Assembly: GCA_964019165.1 (NCBI GenBank)
Contig: OZ025272.1
Coordinates: forward strand, 8,618,493 to 8,682,492
Direction of reading: 5' to 3'
Origin: Mastigias papua
Taxonomy: Eukaryota; Cnidaria; Scyphozoa; Rhizostomeae; Mastigiidae
DNA: 64,000 bases
Position numbers and translations under genes: made by a program. Within the stretch, counting starts at the first letter, position 1; every line of letters starts with the position of its first letter. Below, in pieces: positions 29,761-43,187 of this stretch. Below the pieces are notes generated by a model, which had not been told where the DNA came from, made no database searches, and saw only the letters and a program-made list of their open reading frames with translations.

Positions 29761-30035
29761 CAGGGACCGCGGAGCAGTCTGAAAGTGGGGGGGGGGGGCT
29801 AAAATTTAGCGAAGTGGCTATATTACTTTATTATTGACGTCACGATTAAACAAAAAAGCAATCCCTGTAGCACAATACTAGTGCTCAATTCAGATGCCGC
29901 CTTTGAGTACCGGAAAAACTACAGTAATCAATCATTAGTGAATTCTTTTGACCTCTTTAAGACATTATTGTTTATTTTCGAAAAAAGTGGGGAGGCTATA
30001 GCCCCCCCCCCAGCCCCCCTGTTCCGCGGTGCCTG
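29761..30035. mobile_element. MITE with G-tract ends, family B
   Basis: Left end CAGGGACCGCGGAGCAG and right end (reverse complement) CAGGCACCGCGGAACAGG are inverted repeats. Inside each end are runs of G or C (29788-29798 and 30003-30019) flanking GCTA. CTTTA occurs directly on both sides, so a 5-bp duplication is possible. The internal ORF 29881-30111 is a chance frame. Confidence 0.75.
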
Positions 30036-31280
30036 CTTTAAAAGCATCTTTCAATTTGTCACTCATTCACGTGAAAAAAAAGTTGTGCTGTTCATAGACA
30101 GGCCTATTTAAAATAGACAAATGATGAGTAAACAACCTAACTTTTCGATTATCGCCTATTGGCAAAGAGAGTTTGAGACTTGAACAGGTATCAATACAAA
30201 TGTCAATCATAGCAGGCATGGTGCTTTATCTAATCACTGATCATTTCCATTATAACTGATATCATGCTTAAAGGTCGTGAGAATGTAGTTTATTCCTCAC
30301 AGTAATTTCTCTGCCTTCCTCTACACATGTTCACTTCCAGGAGTTTCGCAACTGAAAGTATGTTACACATTCGAGGTAAAGCCATCAGTTATTCGTAGAC
30401 AGGTATGAAGTGCGTGGTGCCAGCGGTTGTGAAATGGAGAAGAAATGGGCTTTGGGGTGAAGGCACCGAAAAAATTAAGAGCAAAACCTTTTACATTTTA
30501 GTGTTACGTTTTACCCTACGTAAATATAAATATGTGCCCCCATTGTAGACAGAAGCACCAGATGAAATCAGTAATAAGGTAGAGGTAAAGTTTTTTCCCA
30601 TATACGATTCCATACGTAGGGGGAGTGCGTGATAGAGAGGACACATATCCTGAGCCGTTGGTATAATGAGCTAGGTTGGCCAGTTCCTTTCCTCGGCGAG
30701 TGGACAATAGGAGAGCATCCCAACAAGGATCCGAGGGTTCAGCTAGGACCATCAATGTTCCGCTCAGCAGTCAAGCGTTGAAGTAACTTAGCCACTTGTC
30801 CATAAAATCAGTGATACGTATGTGAAAATTGTCTACAGTTTTTATGACATTTCTGGGCGAATGCTACTTACCACATGTTCAAAAGTTTGGGGACATTTAA
30901 CTTCCAAACTCCCCGTAGCTCCTCCACTGGATGGATGTCAGATAGAAAGTTGCGCCATGAGAGCTACATCTCTCAGTTGGAATGAAGAGTGCGTTTGGCA
31001 ACCATTTATGCTGAGGTATATAATATATTTGATTTATGATGGCGTACCAAATTTGGTTACATTGTTATATGTAGCATTTAACCTTTTAGCCAAGCATTCC
31101 CAGCACTTTCCAATGAAGAAGCCATAGTAGAATAGTTATGAAACCATAGGGATATACCTGCTTTATGTATTTTTGTCAGATGAAGCTGCAGAATCGCACT
31201 ATGTTATGACTTAAAGCGGCTACTTAGATACCTCAAAATGCAATCTCAGGGAGTTACTGGGGGCACTCCCCACTCTGTTC
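30036..31280. other. Intergenic DNA, nothing recognised
   Basis: Open stretches at 30516-30755 and 30822-31127 show no family features. Confidence 0.5.
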
Positions 31281-31289
31281 TCTCCTCCT

Positions 31290-32100
31290 CTTTCCATGAG
31301 CTTGGGGCCCAGTCAAACTTTGAGCCCAATGGCTACAAATAACATAAATGCAGTCCTATTAAGTTGTGCTAAAAGAGAGAATGATGTGAACAACTACAGG
31401 CCCATGTTTGCAATTTCTACTTCCTCAACAATGTATGAAAGAATGGTTAAAGGTCAGATTTTTGTAGTCCTAATGTAAAATGAACATACATACAAGAATC
31501 AATCAGTCTTTTGAAAACATTGGATTTCAAGGGAGCTTCGTGTACTGACAACCATGGTATATTGCTGACAAGTTACATACTAACAGCATAAGCAATAGAA
31601 CAACGGATTGATTTGAGTCCTATTTGAAAAACTAGTTCTAGTTAAACTAGTCTGCTTCTAAGCAATTTTATTCAAACAACGAACAATTCACACGTGAGAC
31701 AGATATCATGTGTGGTATTCCCAAAAGCCTCTGTATATAACCTAATGACTGACAGGTAACTGCAATGTTAGCTCACAAATTGCTACTACTATTGCAGCAG
31801 AGTCATTTTAAGGAAAATCTAGAGCTGCACATTATTCTCGCGGTTTCTCTGAAGGAATAGTCTTTGGTTTTCAAAGGTATAAACTAGCTTCATCTGATGT
31901 GCAGGACAGGTGCAAATGAAACATGCATGTTCCCCTGCCATGCTTGTGGGATTATCTGTAACACTTCACTTGATGAATGGCATCTATCCCAATGCACTAA
32001 TACTGTAATATGCACAAATGTTCCTTAGAGCTACAGAAACAGTTACCAGAACTGAATAATCCTGGTAGAGCTGCACTTTGAGAAAACCCAACTTTGCAGA
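31290..32100 (+). mobile_element. LINE relic, reverse transcriptase fragment
   Basis: At 31365-31475 the plus strand reads AKRENDVNNYRPMFAISTSS then TMYERMVKGQIFV, the YRP-I block of a LINE reverse transcriptase. Further on, separated by frame changes, come IGFQGSF, FESYLKN and CGIPKSL, in the order expected of the RT middle. It is heavily decayed and ends before the PLCXD gene. Confidence 0.75.
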
Positions 32101-32184
32101 TATTCAAAATGTACTTTTCGCAGGTATCCAAAGCATAAGAGCATTTTCTTAGAATGTGGAGAACTGAGATTTCTGAAAAAATGC

Positions 32185-32190
32185 TTTATT
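32185..32190 (-). terminator. Poly(A) signal of the PLCXD-type gene
   Basis: TTTATT on the plus strand gives AATAAA on the minus strand, starting two bases after the TGA at 32195-32193. If used, the 3' UTR is only 15-30 nt. Confidence 0.5.
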
Positions 32191-32192
32191 GA

Positions 32193-35100
32193 TCATTTTG
32201 TATTTAAACCAAGTACTGTTTCTATAAACTTATGCAATTGAACAAAATCTGCTATGACAATGTTTATTCCATTTACGCCGCTTTTACATGTCATTAGCCA
32301 TTTTACTAATGCTTTCGTTGCCCCATCTGAGATCAGAGTTTTGAGTGACCCAGTCTTTGTGAGGCTCGACGCAGCAATGCTCAATAGGTTTGGCTGCATG
32401 ATTCCTTGCGTCACATAAAATTTGTGATTATGTGGCCTGCTTTTGTAGTTCTCTGTCAGATACTCTTTCCATATTGAATAAGCATAAAACTTCTTTTCAT
32501 TAAATGGGGATAGGAGGTTGCTCTCATTGAAGCCAAATGCATCTTGAATCCCAAAAACTTTAAGGTGCTCGGTTCCTCTGAAAAACACTATGACATTTGC
32601 ATTGCCCTTCCACATCTCTGATAGACAAATATTATCGTTTTGTCCACGATAAATCCTGTTACCAAATACTTTATTTAGTGTTTTTTTAAGTTCCTGGAAA
32701 CCCTTATTTGTCAAAATTTTTAGATGATTGAAATCCAAAAGGAGAACTTCTTTTTCGTGTTTCTGCAGAAATGCTGCCATTTGAGAAAGAACGCTCTCTA
32801 AAGATGCGCCTATCAGTCCATGATAAGTGTATCTGAAAACATAAAGGAATATTTTAGCCATTTTTTACCAGAGCTATTCCTATACTTTCATGAGATTGCC
32901 CTGTAATTAAGGCCATCATAACACGAGACACATTTACTTTTACTTGGTCATTATGATTATTTCATTGCCGGAATGAAATCTCGTATTTTATGATAAACAT
33001 TTCCAGATGCTGTATTTTGAATTCAGGATAGTGTCTGAAATTGAATAGAACATCGCTTCTGTACTCATTCTGACATAGGTTATTGTCATTCTGCATAAAT
33101 CAATATGCAGTGTATCAATTGAGAAATAAATGTATGCAATATCTTATAGATTCCTCAGGTGCATTCCCTGTTAAAGAGTGAATGAATGAGTACATGATCA
33201 GGCCCGTCGGAACGAAATTGATATTGGGGGGGCTGTGAATAAAGCAAACTGCACTGGGCTCCGGGAGAATTTTTGTTCGGCCACGCCCTTTAGATTGCTG
33301 GAAAGCAACTTGGCTATACAAATTGCCATTTTTAATGGATGAATTACTATTTACAGAATTAAGACAATTTTTGAAATGGAACTTGTAAATTGGCTGGAAT
33401 CTATGTATTTGCAGCCACCTACTAACATTACCTGTGGCAGAAAAGCTAACGGAATACTTTCCAGTCATTGACAGCAAAACTTTCCTGCTGTCTCCGTGCA
33501 ATGCACGCCAGCAATCAACTTAACAAATCATAAACACTGCCAAAACAAAATTTAACGATCCTCTTAACACTCTTTTTCAATCACCTATGCTTGTGTGCTT
33601 TTGTGTGCTACATTACCTTTAATACACAAATCTCTGTTCGAAAATTGTCCAAAAATCTGCTTACCAACTAATCAGGTTATCAAACAATACTATCGATAAT
33701 GAAGTGTTTTAAGGTTGATGGAACATAAAAGTCAGACCCTTACGCCCTCCCAGGATCTTCGCATAACATATTCAGTTTTCAAGATTTCACTTTCTTCGCT
33801 CATGCTGTTTAACGTTCCTGATCAAGTATACATTGGTTCTTTGAACACGCAATAAATGATTGAAAGGGATAACTGGTAACTGAACTGGTTAATATTTTTG
33901 CGAATTTATAGTATGGTCGTGCAATGTTTTCTCGAAAATTTAAAGAGCAAATAGTTGCAAAATATTGGGGGGGCTGAAGCCCCCCCAGCCCCCCCGGTTC
34001 CGACGGGCCTGTCATGATTGATAACTTGAGAGAGTGAATACATGAATGGGTGAATGGATTTGTTGGGAAATTAATCTTTTGAACAACAAATCCACACAAT
34101 TCTCCTTTATGTATGTTGGGCATCATTATGATCTAATACTACAAAAGCGATGTAACAGAGAAAAGCTGACTGTTAATAACTTACAATTTATCTTCTCGTT
34201 CTTCATACAAAACTCTTATATCAAAATATCGAATGCCCAGCTCCAGTTGCTGTGATATGTTATAGCTTTGAGTAACTGACCAAAGATATATCTCTTTTCT
34301 GATGAATTCCTCTCCTCCTTTCAACGCTCTCGATGAATTTACTATCTCTCGTACCGATAGAAAGAGAATATGAATATCAATGCACAGTTGTTATAAGTAA
34401 CTCTCTGGTCTCAAACAGCTCTGACATCGCTCAGTAATATTTCGGAATTTCTCCTATCCATGCTTTAAATGCATCGTTAAGACCTTGACTTTTAAATATA
34501 TCACTTAATTTTTAAAGACATACCATAAATAAGAAGCTTCATCTATTATTTAATCTATAAATTCTCTTCTTTATTTAAGTATCTTTCAGTGAAAGGATAC
34601 TGAACGTGAAAAAGACCTGCAGCATCCCTGATAAGTTAACGAAGAAAAGCCTTCTTTTAGTAATGGTACGATAAGGCTCTATTCTCAGGAGTGAGCAAAG
34701 GTTGCTATGCAGTTTAATATGCTATAGAAAATGCAAAAAATACAATCTTCTCATTCCTCTTTATGGCTTTGTTATACAGAACGCTTACATTACTCTTAAA
34801 TGTTAGATCTAGGAAGGCAGTTTTTTAGAAAAGAAGAAGCTAAGTAGAACAAAATCACACACAGACGTGCAAATATGGAAATCTTTCCGGTCTAGATCCC
34901 TACCATTTCCTCAAAGGAATAAACATGCCATTTTTGTGAATCGTGACACTGTTCATTATATTATACTGAAACAGCTCAAAGCTATATATTTTTAAAAACA
35001 ATTTTAGTGTCCCTTTTTGTGGATTATTCTTCTGCCCTTTAAAATTCCTGCGCAACTGATACCACAATGCTGAGGCGTCCTCAACAAACTCTATAGTGAC

Positions 35101-35730
35101 TTGTGTTGCTCTTTGCCTAAGCAGCTATGTAAACACTGCATAAAAAGTAAATGTAGAACTAACACTGCACCATGGAGGCGGCTTTTTACTTCCAAGAAAG
35201 GAACTGCACGTCATCTATTTTAAATATTTCCGATTGCTCTATCCTTTTAGGCACTTTTGCCCCACCCCTGTGCCCAATAGTTATTATGCCACCCCACCTT
35301 ATACAACTAATTTCTCCTGTAACCCCGCCGTTTCTCTTCGGCTCCCACTCCACTCATAGCAAACGTCCACATCTTAAGATGAAAAATATGCAGAATTCAT
35401 CCTGCAAAGATTACTAACTTACTTTGTCTGGAATGCCAGGAGCCAGTTCACCCGTAATATTCAAGGAATAGCTTGCTGAATCATGTGACCCAGGTATTGC
35501 CATCCCAATCAAGGGCACATTATGTAGTTTCTTTGGTAGCTGTGACATCCAATCGGAATGACTTGTAGATCCTGAGGAAAAAAGTGTAATGTAAGTCCTT
35601 TTGAAAATGCATTGTAAATGGAGCATCCTCATTCAAGGGAACATAACTGGGCTGTGAATATAAGCTAAATGCATTTTTGGCCTCACCTACAGGACCTAAA
35701 TAGTAAACAACCTGCTTTTTCCTTTTTTTC
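32193..35730 (-). CDS. PI-PLC X-domain-containing protein (PLCXD-type), 5' end uncertain
   Basis: Exons read in phase: 35571-35423 (49 codons), 34345-34185, 32832-32193 (stop), together 316 aa. A small upstream exon ending at 35687 is tentative: its donor CTGTAG/GTGAGG has the right phase and would add VVYYLGPVG. Domain evidence: WMSQLP, then AIPGSHDS with the first active-site His; WSVTQSYNISQQLELGIRYFDIR in the second exon (quoted in parts: ELGIRYFDIRV); YHGLIG with the second His opening the last exon; then EVLLLDFNHL and GINIVIADFV. PLCXD1-3 are about 305-325 aa and bind or cleave phosphoinositides. The 34345 acceptor has its pyrimidine tract 12 nt upstream and is less sure. An AATAAA (32190-32185) begins 2 bases after the stop codon. 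A TIR element sits in the last intron. Confidence 0.88.
33199..34011. mobile_element. TIR element with G-tract ends, family B-like
   Basis: Ends CAGGCCCGTCGGAAC and GTTCCGACGGGCCTG are a perfect 15-bp inverted repeat. Runs of seven or more G or C lie just inside (33225-33231 and 33966-33998), as in 29761-30035. CATGAT occurs immediately on the left and one base in from the right end, a likely damaged target duplication. About 813 bp, no transposase. Inserted in an intron of the PLCXD-type gene. Confidence 0.78.
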
Positions 35731-35799
35731 TTAGAATTGCATTAAATATCATATGAATTAGTTACATACGTAATGCTCACGCACAAATAGCGACACTCC

Positions 35800-37300
35800 A
35801 GGCCTCAATTTCATTTTATTTCGTTTTAATTTCTTCATATAGAGTAATGTATACAATTTAACAACAATTATCTAGAAACTGCCCTGTACAAAAGCCTAAA
35901 ATATAATTACAGCAAAAATGTATGCACGTATCAAATTAAACTTACAGAAGAAAACGGAAGCTATGAGTTATGAAGCTCGAAATACCACACTCTTATTGTA
36001 TTATTTCTTGTGAAAGCAATATAAGTGTTTGCTGTTATACCCTCGTCCTTTAGGCTATTCCATAAGAGAAGCCTTCTAATATGGCGCCTCAAAATGTGAA
36101 TAGCTCTGTGTGCAACTCTAACTGTTTCTAGCTTAATTAGTTGCTCAACAGAAAGATACTATTTACGATATTATTTTGCGCTTTGAAGCATTCCTATACC
36201 GTTGGCAACTTTTTAGTTATGAACACTGCAAGTTGATCCCAGTTTAGATATTGATTTACTTGTACTCCCAGATAATTTATATTTGCTCCTGTTAAAGCTT
36301 GTTCAACTCCAATACCTAAGGACCGCTTAGGGCTGTTAAGTTGTTTAAGAGATTTTTGTACCAGCTTCTTATCAATAAATTTTGCCTTTTCGTAACGTTC
36401 AATAGAGAGCCTATGCTAGTCAAGCCATGTCAGGTCTAACCACTAACTATAAGTATTCAAGTATAGCATTGTTAAAATTGCAGATAAATTTTGAGGAAAA
36501 AGAGAACCTAGCATCATCCGTATAAATGTATACATACTTTTGAGGACTAAATATATCATTTAGATAAATAAAAAAGAGGAATAGACCCAGGTAAGATCCT
36601 TGTGGAGCCCCAAACTTAGAAATACTGGAAATTAGATACATTTCCAGTGGCTTTATAGTACTTTTTGCAATTTTAAAATAAGACAAAACCAGTGCTATTC
36701 ATTACCTTGTGCGTCATAAACTTACAATTCTTGTAGCAAAATTTGATGGTCAACAGTTCTGAAAACCTTGCTTTAAGGTCGATTGAAGTCACTGATTTAT
36801 ATTGTCCCTTATCTAATTCTAGAAACCAGTTATAAGTGCACCTAAGCAGGCTAGGTGATACGAGATGAAAAGCTCGAAATCTCAACTAGCTTAAGAAAAG
36901 TTAATAGTTTTCTTTAAGATACAAATAGAGCAGTTCATGCATTAATTTTTTCAAGGGTCTGGAAACTGCCAGCAAAACAGATATGGGCCTATAATTAGAT
37001 ATTTATCAGCTGGACCATCCTTATAACTGGGGACCACTATCCATCTTCCATCTTTCAGGACATCGTCCTAATGACATAGGTGAATATCCGTTCAGAAAGC
37101 TGCTTCCTAGGTGAGGTGAAATTTTCTTCTAGGACAAAATCGCAATCTTTTATAAAACTAATGCAATAAATTTACAATTTAGATAAAGATTTTGTATTTG
37201 GTGCCTCCTAGTATGAAGATGGTCTTCTTCCTCATGAAGTTCGCGAAGGGTAGATGGTTTTAAGCGATGCCACAACATGGGCTCTTTATCCGAGGTGGAT
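35800..37300 (-). mobile_element. LINE relic, reverse transcriptase fragments, minus strand
   Basis: Minus-strand reading from about 37.0 kb down gives ISNYRPISVLLAVSRPLKKL (RT N-terminal block), VSPSLLRCTYNWFLEL, VTSIDLKARFSELLTIKF (decayed motif A), FGAPQGSYLGLFLFFIYLND (motif B region) and YIYTDDA (motif C, xDD). After 36447 come SIERYEKAKFIDKKLV and GVQVNQYLNW. Several stops and frame changes. The 3' boundary is near 35.8 kb, where the sequence is A-rich on the minus strand. Confidence 0.82.
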
Positions 37301-40300
37301 GCAGGCTAATAATGTACCGGCAGAGACCCTTGTATCATGGATGGATTTTTACTCATGGCATATAGAGACGGTGTCATGTGATTATATTTAGGGTATGATA
37401 ACCTCTAATTTTGACCCAGGAAAACCCGCCATGACTCATTCCGACGGGATGGAGAATATTCTGCCTTTTACCATCTAGAATAGCTGTATAGACATCTTCC
37501 AGACTAAAATTTGATTAAGTGGTATAATGTTCGTGCACAGATCTAGAAAAAGATCTACCGTGCATTATTTAGCATTGAATACAAATTTAGTGCTTGAGAA
37601 AACGTCCTTCCAAAAAGATCATTCAGTGGATCTTACTCCGGTGTCAATTCAAAGTCCTGAAAGTTCTAATATCTTAAATCAATGAAATTTCTACTGTTGA
37701 TTCAACTGGTTGAAACGAACAAAATTAAAAACTTGAAAGTTATTGTTCTATCCTGTCAAGTTTTATGGCACCTTTTTACGTTTGAATTTTTCTAATCTGT
37801 TATGAACCTAACGAGTAAATGAGTCTCCTCCAGAAGTGCCTCATTTACAAGTCAGAGCTAATTGAATATTAGAGAATTTTGAAAAGTCTTCCTCTGGATG
37901 AGGTAAGAATATACAAAAAACTCCATAAAACTTAAATGAAAAGGAATATTGCCACTAAATCTTCGGGATTTTCCCACCTCAACTAGGTAAATCAACAGTA
38001 GAAATTGTATAGACTTTTAAAGATTTGAACTGGGCACTGGTTGTATGATCTACTATGGAATGGCCCAGTAACAAATTCAGTACATCATGTCTATGCAAAT
38101 TCTCCCAAACTAACGAGCACTGCTAGGTTTAGATTTAATGATAAAGCTTTACATTTGGGGATGTAGCACTCCCACATCCCCCACTAGCTACACCCCCAGC
38201 TGTAACGAAATAAAGCTACAACTTTAGCCAAAGCAACACGAGGTTTACTCTGCCATTGCTAGCCCACATCCCTCTGAGTTTCAAAGCTACATAATGTAAG
38301 ACCTAGGATGAATCTGACGTCCGCAATATTTTCTGTACCACAAGCATGGATTGCGTAGCTGTGCCTTTGAATTATTGGCAGAAAGAGGGCCAAGTTGACG
38401 ATTAAGTTTACAAAATACCATTTTGTTGTGGTGTGTGGTGACATAGACATCGTTGCGCCAAAATTGTTTGCAGCGCAGTTCTGAGCTAAAACTTGCGCCA
38501 GAATATTTCAGACTTGACGCTCTACGCCGATTCAATGTGGTTCTGATGACCACGTAAAGGCAATCTACCTACTCAAGCATCTACAAACACATCTATCCAT
38601 CCAGTCGCCCATCTACGCGTCAATCCACAGACCAGAACATAGGGGTGCATCCAAGGCAAAGCATTCATCCTCAAACTACCGCTAACTGAAGCTAAGTAAA
38701 AATTATACTCATCCAGTTTTGATTTACTGTATTGAATCCTTGTACTGCACGCTCGCATCTTCTCCCACTAACTTTCTGCATATAAACCTTCCTTTTCGAT
38801 GTTTCCTACACTGATGCCTAAACACATCAAATCTCCATGCCTCATTGTATCAAAGAGTCTCAATGGCTTTTGACCATTCATATAATTCACCTCTCTTCGG
38901 AACATATTCTTATTTGTCTTCCTATGACTTTACGCTACCTGATGCCAGTGGATGTTTTGCTATAAAAACTAATGGGGAAGTCCCAGGTATTTAAATCCCC
39001 CCACTAGTTGGTTAATAATTTCCTACTAGTAAGTGCCCCTTTTGAAAGTTATTTTAGAGCATAATGTGAAATAATCTGTTGCCATGCATACGTTTGGAGT
39101 TAATTTTATCTTCCTTCGTTTCATTACTGTCAATCGATGTCTGCTTGATTTTCTTGCACTGCACAAAAAGCGAGTTAGTTAAATAAGTAGACAGATCTTA
39201 CAACAAATCCACGCACTCCCCGCTGGTGACGTTCCTGAGTGTCAGTTCCCCACCAGTGACAGTTCATTAAAAGATCCCTTGCCTGATGATACTCTGTATT
39301 CTTATATAGCATTTCATCTCAAACAACATGACCTTATTTTTGCTCATTTCTAATAGCACTGAGTCTTATTAGTATCCATAAAAGTCTGAAATAATAACTG
39401 CTTATTGACTTAATTATCAAGATGATATTTTGTGCATTGCAAGCTTTCTACATGTGACCTAACGCACCAGATATTGCTGTGATTCTCTTCTATTAAGTCT
39501 ACATCACTAGTTACGTTATCTGGACTTGTGACACCAACGTATTTTAAGTAATACACTGATTTCAGTTATTCATGATCAGCATCATTTTCTTTTAGTTAGG
39601 ACAACATTCATCTGTATACTTATCGCAATAGTTCATTTTGCTCAGAATTAATTCACATCCCGGGCTAGGCAACGTGACCCTTATGCAAATATAAGACAAC
39701 TGTACCAGCACTAATATCATGCAAGTAAAACCGATTCATTGGTATGAAGGCCCATTCTTCTTCCTATGTTCGAAGTACTGTCGACTTTTAACTTGAAAGT
39801 ACTGAAAATTCCTAATATCATATTATAGTTAGAGCGCTGCCCTGTAAGAAACCCAAGCTATTTGTAAAAGAGATTCACATCCTGATTTACAATCCTACTG
39901 TAATAATCAAGAAGAGTTCTTTAAGAATTACAAATTTTACAAACTATGCCAGTAAACAAAACGTGGACAAAATATCAAAAACAGTTTCAATATATAAATT
40001 CTTAGAGCTTCTTATAAAGCCGTCTTGGCATTTTTGCTGTTAAACTAATCTCATTGGGTTTGGACAGTCTGGAGTTCACAGCAAAGTGCTATGTATCATA
40101 CCTGCTGATCTTCTGACCAAAGAAAAGCTGCAAATGCTAAAGCTTAGAAGCCACACATACATAATCTTTTATGCTCACAGTTCTATTCCAGATACATTTA
40201 CAATTCCGGTAGGCTCCGGAATTTTCACAAATCTATATCACTTCGATGGCTAGCTCACAAAAGTCCATTCGTATTTGTTAGGTTCTGCTGCTCTGGTTAA

Positions 40301-41690
40301 TACCTTGGCTTCTGTATTTTCCTCACCTTATTAAATTATTCATGAGCATTCTTGATACAAAACAAGTCTTGCGTTTAAAATGTACAAGCCAGAACGGTGA
40401 AAAATCATCTCTGATAGGACATGTATAAAAAACTAGCCTCATATGAGATATAATGGATGAAAGAAAGTGCTTTTTCAGATATAACTCGTTACTGGCCAGG
40501 AGAAGCGCTTCAACTGTAACTTCTAAAAAAGCCTGTGACATAGAACTGCTGTAGTTAGGGGATGTGAGGTGAGGCGTGGAGTGGCGTTGTGTTGTGTTGT
40601 GTTGCATTGTGTATGGCTGAAATGAGCTGAATAGCAAAGCTTCGCAGCTCCCTAAGTTCATCAATATTTTTGTTCATTACATTTTATCAAATGAATGCAA
40701 TTACAAATTGGTTGTTGCTACAAGTTACAAATTACAAGTTCGTTTTCCTTTGCTTCTCAACTGTAATACCTGTAAGTGTGTACATATGTCTATGATGTAG
40801 CATATACAGGGACGGATTTACAGGAGGATGTAGAGGGTGCGACACATCTCTCATGTTTTGCCTTTTATTGGGAAATCACTGTTCCATTCTGTAAACCAGT
40901 ATATTTGGTCGGTAATACACCTTTGTAAACTGGGCAAGACTGAAAGCTCTCAAGATTTTATCGAGGACTTTCGACGTATACTTAAACATATGCACAGAGA
41001 AGACCTGTAGTAGAGCAATCGGGTGTACGAGAAGAATGAATGCCCTCTCCCCACACCTCTTGAAACTGTGATAAGCTAGATAAATACAAAACGGCATAGA
41101 AATTACTAGTTTCTCGATTAGAATATCAATGATTTCATCCCTAGTTTCATTTGATGTTCTCTCCAAAAATCTGTTGGGCATGATCCTATAATTTTTCCCG
41201 GGGCTGCTCACCCAGACCCCGACTTCCTATTCATCAGGTATAGAGATGTTACTTCTTAACTGCAAAAGAGGTCCCCTTGTTTTCTACGGCTTGGGGTGGG
41301 CACTAGAAGCGGTGTGGTCGAAACACATTTCCTACTACACCCACCAAACAGATTGAGCTAGATCCGTTCTGAGAATACACATATTCTGTTGATTGAGTAG
41401 ATAAAGTGCTGTGATTAGTAAGTTACCACCCCAAATAATTATGCATCGAATCTGTGGTGTGGTATAGTTCTGGCATGATCAAGAACTAATCATCAAGTTA
41501 AGTGGTCCGCAGCTACAGACTACGTCCATAACTTGTACACATCAGCAACAAGGCTGGGAACTCGAGACTTAGACAGTTCAGGGAAAAACATAAGCTATTC
41601 TTCACTTTTGTCAGTCTGTACAACAGAGGATTGGATTGATTTTATGCTGTTATCTACATTACCACAAACACAATTTCATTCTAAGGGGGA
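37301..41690. other. Intergenic DNA, little recognised
   Basis: A long AT-rich region. Short frames at 38287-38553, 40323-40664 and 40876-41211 are not recognisable. A short repetitive GTGTTGTGTTGTGTTG stretch lies at 40587-40602. CAGGGACGGATTTACAGGAGG-like text at 40807 resembles one hAT end, without a visible partner. Confidence 0.5.
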
Positions 41691-41699
41691 CATCATCGC

Positions 41700-42298
41700 A
41701 CCTTAAGTTTATTTGGTGCCATGTTTGATATCATCATTCATCGGAGTAATACAAATCCAACTGTCCAACCGTCCCGCAATGATCGGGATATTCCCGCTTT
41801 CTGAAGAATTACCCCGCATCCCACAATGACCGTGTTCGGGACGTAGTTTGTCGCGCTTTAGACACTGCTGGTGATTCATGCAAACTACTTTTACGAACAA
41901 GCTGAAGGGACAGTCATCAAAATAAAAAAACATTCGAGTTAGGTGAAAAGCTGGATGCTCTAAGAACCGATGTACTTGATTTTCAGATGGCCAGTTTGCC
42001 AATTTCCACTACTGGTATAGATCTTGATGAGTTCTGGGCTTCCATTCACAAGCTCCGGATAGTTGATACCAACCAGCCTGTCCGTAGTACCCTTCTTATG
42101 CATATACGTGCACTTCTGGCATTCCAGGCAGCAATGCTGACAGTGAAAGATATTTCTCTCTAAGTTCCAGAAAATTGATTCAGAGGACAGAAGTCATCTT
42201 CAATGCACCACTGTGGCATCTATACGGCTGTTGAAGCTAAACGTATATGCAGACTGTTTTAGTTTTAATCCACCAAAGGCCTTGTTTGAAAATGAATA
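41700..42298 (+). pseudogene. hAT transposase C-terminal (dimerisation) relic
   Basis: Plus-strand reading across frames gives EKLDALRTDVLDFQM, then ISTTGIDLDEFWASIHKLR (the FW box), then LLAFQAAMLTVKDISL where family members have a P-H-S-N-A-x-x-E-R-x-F-S motif; here it is lost. After frame changes: LQCTTVASIRLLKLNVY, DCFSFNPPKALFENE and stop. This is the order of the C-terminal dimerisation region of hAT-type transposases. The catalytic core is not found upstream. Confidence is moderate because the HSNAxxER core is eroded. Confidence 0.6.
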
Positions 42299-43180
42299 AA
42301 TCTGTCAGCGGAAAGGCAATACGACGAAGATTATGGTCCATACAGTAATTCTTGAATCAGATGAATTTTATTACATTTTATGACATTACTTATACCACCT
42401 CAAACATAATGACATTTATGAAGGTTTGAGCAGGTGTCCAAGTTTGACAAGCTGAGTGGGTAGTACAGTCTGAATTTCTAATGGTCTGTCTACGTTATCA
42501 TGTTTCTTTGTACACATCGCTATACTTCAACAAGCAAAACATGAGATAAATTCCAATGATAACAGGATGATTGCATAAGAAGCGCCTTCTGAATAACAAA
42601 AGTCTAGCAATTTCCATAAGCACACAGAAAACTTTTGGCTTAAGTGTTAAATGTAAAACCTTACTGTGAAGTATTTCAAGATTCTGACAACATACGAAAC
42701 AAACTGCCTATGAGTCTGAGCTAGTTGCAATCGCTTAATTCATTATACAAATGGGCCAATAAAACTATCATTGAACTTTACTTTCTAATGAACTATCATT
42801 GTCTTCCGAGAACAGTCTAGAGGAGTCCTTCAACCTTCTAAGGAAAATTAAGCCAATAAAAATGCCACATACAAAAATTAAATCATTTTTAACCATATAT
42901 GGAGATACACAGTTTGGATATGATTCTTATTGTAAGCAGAATACTGAAAATAAATTATACGTGCTCATTGCTTTTCTTCATTGAATGGAAATCAAATTAG
43001 ATTCATAATCTATATAAAACCAAAAGGCAATCCTAGGTATTACACTGACAAAACCTTCTTAATAAACTTAAATTGAATATTACATCCAAATAATTCATAA
43101 CAAAAATTTAGTGTTCTAGACTACCGAGGGATTGGAAGACAATCCACATACCAGAAAAACCTAGGGAGAGTTTTTCACTC
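42299..43180. other. Intergenic DNA and probable 3' flank of TMEM229-like gene
   Basis: No recognisable coding or repeat structure. Confidence 0.5.
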
Positions 43181-43187
43181 GAATTTG

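Noticed and set aside
33115..33501. 128-aa minus-strand ORF in the PLCXD intron
   Set aside because: It overlaps the left end of a TIR element and does not resemble the missing PLCXD part, which is found at 34185-34345 instead.
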